From: Bacteroidetes bacterium GWF2_43_63
GTDB lineage: Bacteria > Bacteroidota > Bacteroidia > Bacteroidales > DTU049
Assembly (NCBI GenBank): GCA_001769275.1
Contig: MEOQ01000014.1
Coordinates: forward strand, 1-64,000
Direction: 5' to 3'
Length of the DNA stretch: 64,000 nt
Shown: positions 60,566-64,000 of the stretch, piece after piece
Layout: each line of letters starts with the position of its first letter
Position numbering within the stretch: the first letter of the stretch is position 1
The notes under the pieces: model-generated
Told to the model about the DNA's origin: nothing
What the model saw: the letters and a program-made list of their open reading frames with translations, nothing else
Databases searched by the model: none
Translations under genes and position numbers: made by a program

Positions 60566-63500
60566 ATGTCAGACATGTACACTGCGGATTCAATTCAACA
60601 AATGCTGGATTCAATTTACGACGGCATAATGGTTCTTGATATAAATTCCGGCAAATATGTGTATGCGAATCAATGTGCCTGCGAATTATATGGCTGCCCG
60701 AAAGATATGGTGAAGGATCTGGATCCTGCCGATCTCAGTGTCCTGAAAGCTCCCTACGACGAAGCTGCAATAAACGCATATAGTGAAACAGCGCGCAAAG
60801 AGGGCAAATGTGTGTTTGAATGGCTTGCGAAAAAACTGGATGGGAGCCATTTCTGGGCTGAAGTTGCGCTAACCTATGCAGAGATCGATGGGAAATTTAA
60901 TTACATAGCAGTTGTCAGAGACACCTCGGCAAAAAAAGCGATTGAAACCGAAAAAAACAAAACCAATGCGCAGTTACGGGCCATCCTGGATTCTTCGCCC
61001 GATGCTCTTGCTATCATCAACAGCGATGGTGTTTTTCTGGACGGCAACAAATCGTTTCTGGAAAGATGGGACAAACAACCCGATGAAATAATCGGACACA
61101 GCGCCATCGAAATTCTGCCTAAAGATATATTTGACTCACGACTCAAAAAAATCAGGCAGGTTATAAAAACCAAAATACCTGTCAGCTTTGTCGACACTTT
61201 CAACGGTAAATGGTTTGAAATATTTATCTCCCCCGTTTTGGAGAATGATGGCAGTTCGACCAGTATAGCGATGACATCGCGCAATATTACAGACGCAAAA
61301 ACGGCCAACGACACGCTAAAAGCAGAACACGATCATCTGGTCGACGTTTTGGAATCGATGTCGGATGCATTCGTTTCGATTGATACAGACTGGTTTTACA
61401 CTTACGTCAATCAAAAGGCCGGTGAAATTTTCGGAAAAGATCCGCAATGGTTAACCGGCAAACATATATGGACTGTGTTTCCGGAAGGCGTAGGGCAACC
61501 CTTTCAAAAGAACTATGAAAAGGTCATGAAGCAACGGGTGCCTGTAAGTATGGAGGAGTATTATCCGCCTTTGGACAAATGGTTTGAAAACCGCATTTAT
61601 CCTACAGAAAACGGCATTTCAATTTTCTTTCATGATATAACGGATATTAAAAGCACAGAGTTGCAGATTAAAGAATCTGAACTACGATATAAAGCCATAT
61701 TTGAAAACACGGGAACAGCGGCTGTTATTATTGAAGAAGACACAATAATTTCATTGGCTAATTCAAAATTTGAAGAACTCTCCGGATTCACCAGAAAAGA
61801 AATTGAAAATATCAAAAGCTGGAAAGAATTTGTTGCATGGGATGATTTGGTGAAGATGGAAGAGCAACATATGCTGCGTCGGTTGAAAAATGAAGCTGCG
61901 TTGAAATCATATGAATTCAGGTTTGTCGATAGAAATGGTGTTGAAAAGTATATTCTTTTGACGGTTGATATCATCCCTGGCTCAAAAAGAAGTGTTGCGT
62001 CGCTGCTCGATATTTCTGAAATTAAAAACAATGAAATAACACTTCGTGAGTCTGAAGCAAAGTATCGTCTGTTGTTTGAGCACAACCCGCTCCCGATGCT
62101 GATTTACGAAAGAGGTACTTTGAAAATGATTTCGGTTAATGAGTCATTTCTGAAGCTCTATGGCTATACCGCTGAACAGATTTCTCAGATGCACCTTACA
62201 GATTTGTATCCGGAAAAAGATAAAAAGCCAATTACTGAGCTTGCACACAGAATTCAGGGACACGAATATGCAGGAGAATGGCGCCACCTGAAATCTGACG
62301 GAACACTGATTGACATTCTGGCCACTTCACACGACATCAGATACAATAACAGAAGTGCAAGAATTGCAGTTATTAACGACATCACCGAACGAAAAAAAAT
62401 TGAACAGGAAATTCTGCGCAGTGAAAAACAACTGAAAGAAGCTCAGCATGTGGCCAAACTCGGAAACTGGGAACATGTGCCAGCAACGAACGAGATAATT
62501 TGGTCCGACGAAATGTATTCTATTTTTGAAATCGATCCCAGTGCATCTGTTTCATTGTTTGATTCGTTCATTGAAAGAATGCATCCAGACGATAAAGAAA
62601 AAGTTGAACACGAATATTTCAAAACATTAAAAAAAATAAAGGAGAGCCATTTCGAACACCGGCTTCTGATGCCAGATGGGAGAGTGAAATATGTGTTTGT
62701 AAATTGTTTTTGTGATCCTGACAGACCTGTGACTTCAGCACACATCATAGGAACAATGCAGGATATTACCGAACGAAAAAAAATCGAACTCGAATTACAG
62801 CGAAGTCGGATGTTGCTTCGATCTATGATTGATGCTCTTCCCATGTGGCTCGCTGCTATTGATCTTGATGGCAAATATTTCATTGCAAATAAGTTTTATT
62901 CGCAAACATTCAAACTGCCGTTAGACCAGATTGAAAATCACAACTACAGCGAATTTTTTCCACCTGACTTATATCAAAGACATAAGCTGTTGGTTGATCA
63001 ATGTATTGAATCAAAAAAAGCAGTTGAGGTAACTGATCTGCTTGAATTGGAGAAAGGAATTGCGACCCACATTTATGGAGCATATACACCATTGTTTGAT
63101 GAAAATGGGAACATATTCGGACTCAGTGCTGCCGTAATGGACATCAGTAAACAAAAAGCCATTGAAGAAGAAATTATACGACTGAACCAGACTCTGGAAG
63201 AAAAGGTGGCGCAACGTACCACTGAGCTTGCAAGAAAGAACGAAGAACTCGTTGTGGAAATTTCGGAACGTGTAAAAGCAGAAGAATTAATCAAACACCA
63301 GTTGCAGGAAAAAGAAGTGTTGCTGCAGGAAATTCACCACCGGGTGAAAAACAACATGCAGGTGATCGTCAGTATTCTGAACCTGCAACTGTCTTCGGTG
63401 AGAGATGAACACACAAGACGTATTCTGCGCGACAGTCAAACGCGAATCAAAACAATGGCACTGGTGCACGAAAAGCTATACGAAACCACCGATTTCTCAA

Positions 63501-63919
63501 ATATTGATCTGATAGATTACATCAAAAATCTTTTTGAATTTCTTACTTCCATTTACAAATCACCCAACGAAAACATTCAATGTAAAATAACCGGCAAGTC
63601 CTTTAAAGTTGATATTGACACCATCATTGCGATCGGGCTTATTACAAACGAAATAGTTACGAATTCATTCAAATATGCCTTCGATCCGGGTACAATGGGA
63701 CTTATTGAAATCAAACTCACCAAAAAGGATGAAAAAAATCTGGTTTATTCCATCAAAGACAATGGAAAAGGATTGCCCGAAGGGTTTGATATACGCAACA
63801 CCAAAAGTCTGGGACTTCAACTGGTCAGCATTCTTACAGAACAAATCAACGGAACCATCGAGGTAAAAAGATCTGCGAAAGGGACTGAATTCATTATTGT
63901 TTTTCCACCGGCAGGATGA
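60566..63919 (+). CDS. Cytosolic multi-PAS sensor histidine kinase (HisKA_2 type)
   Basis: The 1117-residue kinase has no signal peptide or membrane helix. Seven PAS modules can be counted by their starts near residues 8, 138, 250, 372, 503, 625 and 752 (for example IVRLNQ-type linkers and YKAIFENTGTAAVIIEEDTI, YRLLFEHNPLPMLIYERGTL). A coiled coil (about 870-915) precedes the phospho-acceptor motif LLQEIHHRVKNNMQVIVSIL of the HisKA_2 family. The HATPase_c domain ends the protein (GLITNEIVTNSFKYAF, DNGKGLPEGF, SLGLQLVSILTEQINGT). No receiver or regulator gene is seen downstream, so its partner is unknown; it may act by soluble signals such as redox or ligand state. Confidence 0.92.
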   Translation: MSDMYTADSIQQMLDSIYDGIMVLDINSGKYVYANQCACELYGCPKDMVKDLDPADLSVLKAPYDEAAINAYSETARKEGKCVFEWLAKKLDGSHFWAEVALTYAEIDGKFNYIAVVRDTSAKKAIETEKNKTNAQLRAILDSSPDALAIINSDGVFLDGNKSFLERWDKQPDEIIGHSAIEILPKDIFDSRLKKIRQVIKTKIPVSFVDTFNGKWFEIFISPVLENDGSSTSIAMTSRNITDAKTANDTLKAEHDHLVDVLESMSDAFVSIDTDWFYTYVNQKAGEIFGKDPQWLTGKHIWTVFPEGVGQPFQKNYEKVMKQRVPVSMEEYYPPLDKWFENRIYPTENGISIFFHDITDIKSTELQIKESELRYKAIFENTGTAAVIIEEDTIISLANSKFEELSGFTRKEIENIKSWKEFVAWDDLVKMEEQHMLRRLKNEAALKSYEFRFVDRNGVEKYILLTVDIIPGSKRSVASLLDISEIKNNEITLRESEAKYRLLFEHNPLPMLIYERGTLKMISVNESFLKLYGYTAEQISQMHLTDLYPEKDKKPITELAHRIQGHEYAGEWRHLKSDGTLIDILATSHDIRYNNRSARIAVINDITERKKIEQEILRSEKQLKEAQHVAKLGNWEHVPATNEIIWSDEMYSIFEIDPSASVSLFDSFIERMHPDDKEKVEHEYFKTLKKIKESHFEHRLLMPDGRVKYVFVNCFCDPDRPVTSAHIIGTMQDITERKKIELELQRSRMLLRSMIDALPMWLAAIDLDGKYFIANKFYSQTFKLPLDQIENHNYSEFFPPDLYQRHKLLVDQCIESKKAVEVTDLLELEKGIATHIYGAYTPLFDENGNIFGLSAAVMDISKQKAIEEEIIRLNQTLEEKVAQRTTELARKNEELVVEISERVKAEELIKHQLQEKEVLLQEIHHRVKNNMQVIVSILNLQLSSVRDEHTRRILRDSQTRIKTMALVHEKLYETTDFSNIDLIDYIKNLFEFLTSIYKSPNENIQCKITGKSFKVDIDTIIAIGLITNEIVTNSFKYAFDPGTMGLIEIKLTKKDEKNLVYSIKDNGKGLPEGFDIRNTKSLGLQLVSILTEQINGTIEVKRSAKGTEFIIVFPPAG

Positions 63920-64000
63920 TCTGACAAAACGCAGGCGTGAAGGGATTCTTGAAAGAGTGAGTCCGAATTGAAATCAAGTAAGCAATATATTTTTCGGCAG

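Noticed and set aside
60429-60629. Small 66-codon frame between the two kinase genes
   Set aside because: No promoter spacing or domain; it overlaps the start of the PAS kinase.
1-64000. tRNA or rRNA genes
   Set aside because: Intergenic regions were read for cloverleaf-type arms and rRNA-like sequence and none was found; a tRNAscan-SE run would confirm.

Overview
The window is chromosomal DNA from a member of the Bacteroidota. It carries the core of a type IX secretion system (T9SS: porP/sprF-gldK-gldL-gldM-gldN), proteins with T9SS C-terminal sorting domains, a CarboxypepD_reg/TonB-dependent receptor, a periplasmic-propeller sensor kinase, and many promoters of the Bacteroidota type (TTTG, about 19 bp, TAnnTTTG). 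Shine-Dalgarno sequences are mostly absent. I cannot name genus or species; an environmental, probably Bacteroidales-like lineage is a guess. No rRNA, tRNA, CRISPR array, integrase or transposase gene was seen.

Layout. 1-438: hairpins and terminators without a gene. 439-6554 (minus): T9SS operon. 6940-10647 (minus): degenerate arginase-fold protein and topA. 11024-17682: miaB, gap (convergent), phoH, a DUF6600-like secreted protein, pssA and a PfkB-family kinase. 17897-25077: envelope proteins (giant WG-repeat protein, two lipoproteins, an OmpA-family protein). 25292-32637: surface-polysaccharide genes (Rossmann-type putative transferase, CatB-like acetyltransferase, YfhO-like membrane protein, gmd, fcl, GT2). 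32671-37153 (minus): tolC-like, hlyD-like, tsaB and a GT2 gene. 37812-46575: secreted M1 peptidase with sorting domain, YitT, queA-ispD, a GT2/flippase-like pair, ruvC, HIT protein and greA. 46681-55479 (minus): TonB-dependent receptor, giant T9SS-sorted protein and PorV/PorQ-like protein. 55589-63919: small anchored protein, LytTR regulator with a propeller-type LytS kinase, and a divergent seven-PAS cytosolic kinase.

How the parts fit. GldL/GldM should power export of cargo such as the M1 peptidase and the 1348-residue protein through the T9SS. PorV-type proteins are the known shuttle for such cargo, so the receptor-cargo-PorV trio looks like a self-contained surface module, perhaps controlled by the neighbouring propeller kinase/LytTR pair (inference). 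gmd/fcl make GDP-L-fucose for the adjacent glycosyltransferase.

The least explained material is non-coding. Two ~200-bp elements with terminal inverted repeats (10780-10984 and 17692-17887) share a sequence and show compensatory base-pair changes in a hairpin. A related tandem hairpin array lies at 37278-37765. A different ~210-bp nested palindrome built on CTCTGTG motifs lies at 26994-27203. Several genes (miaB, ruvC, perhaps pssA) have a -7 box abutting the start codon, which suggests leaderless transcripts.
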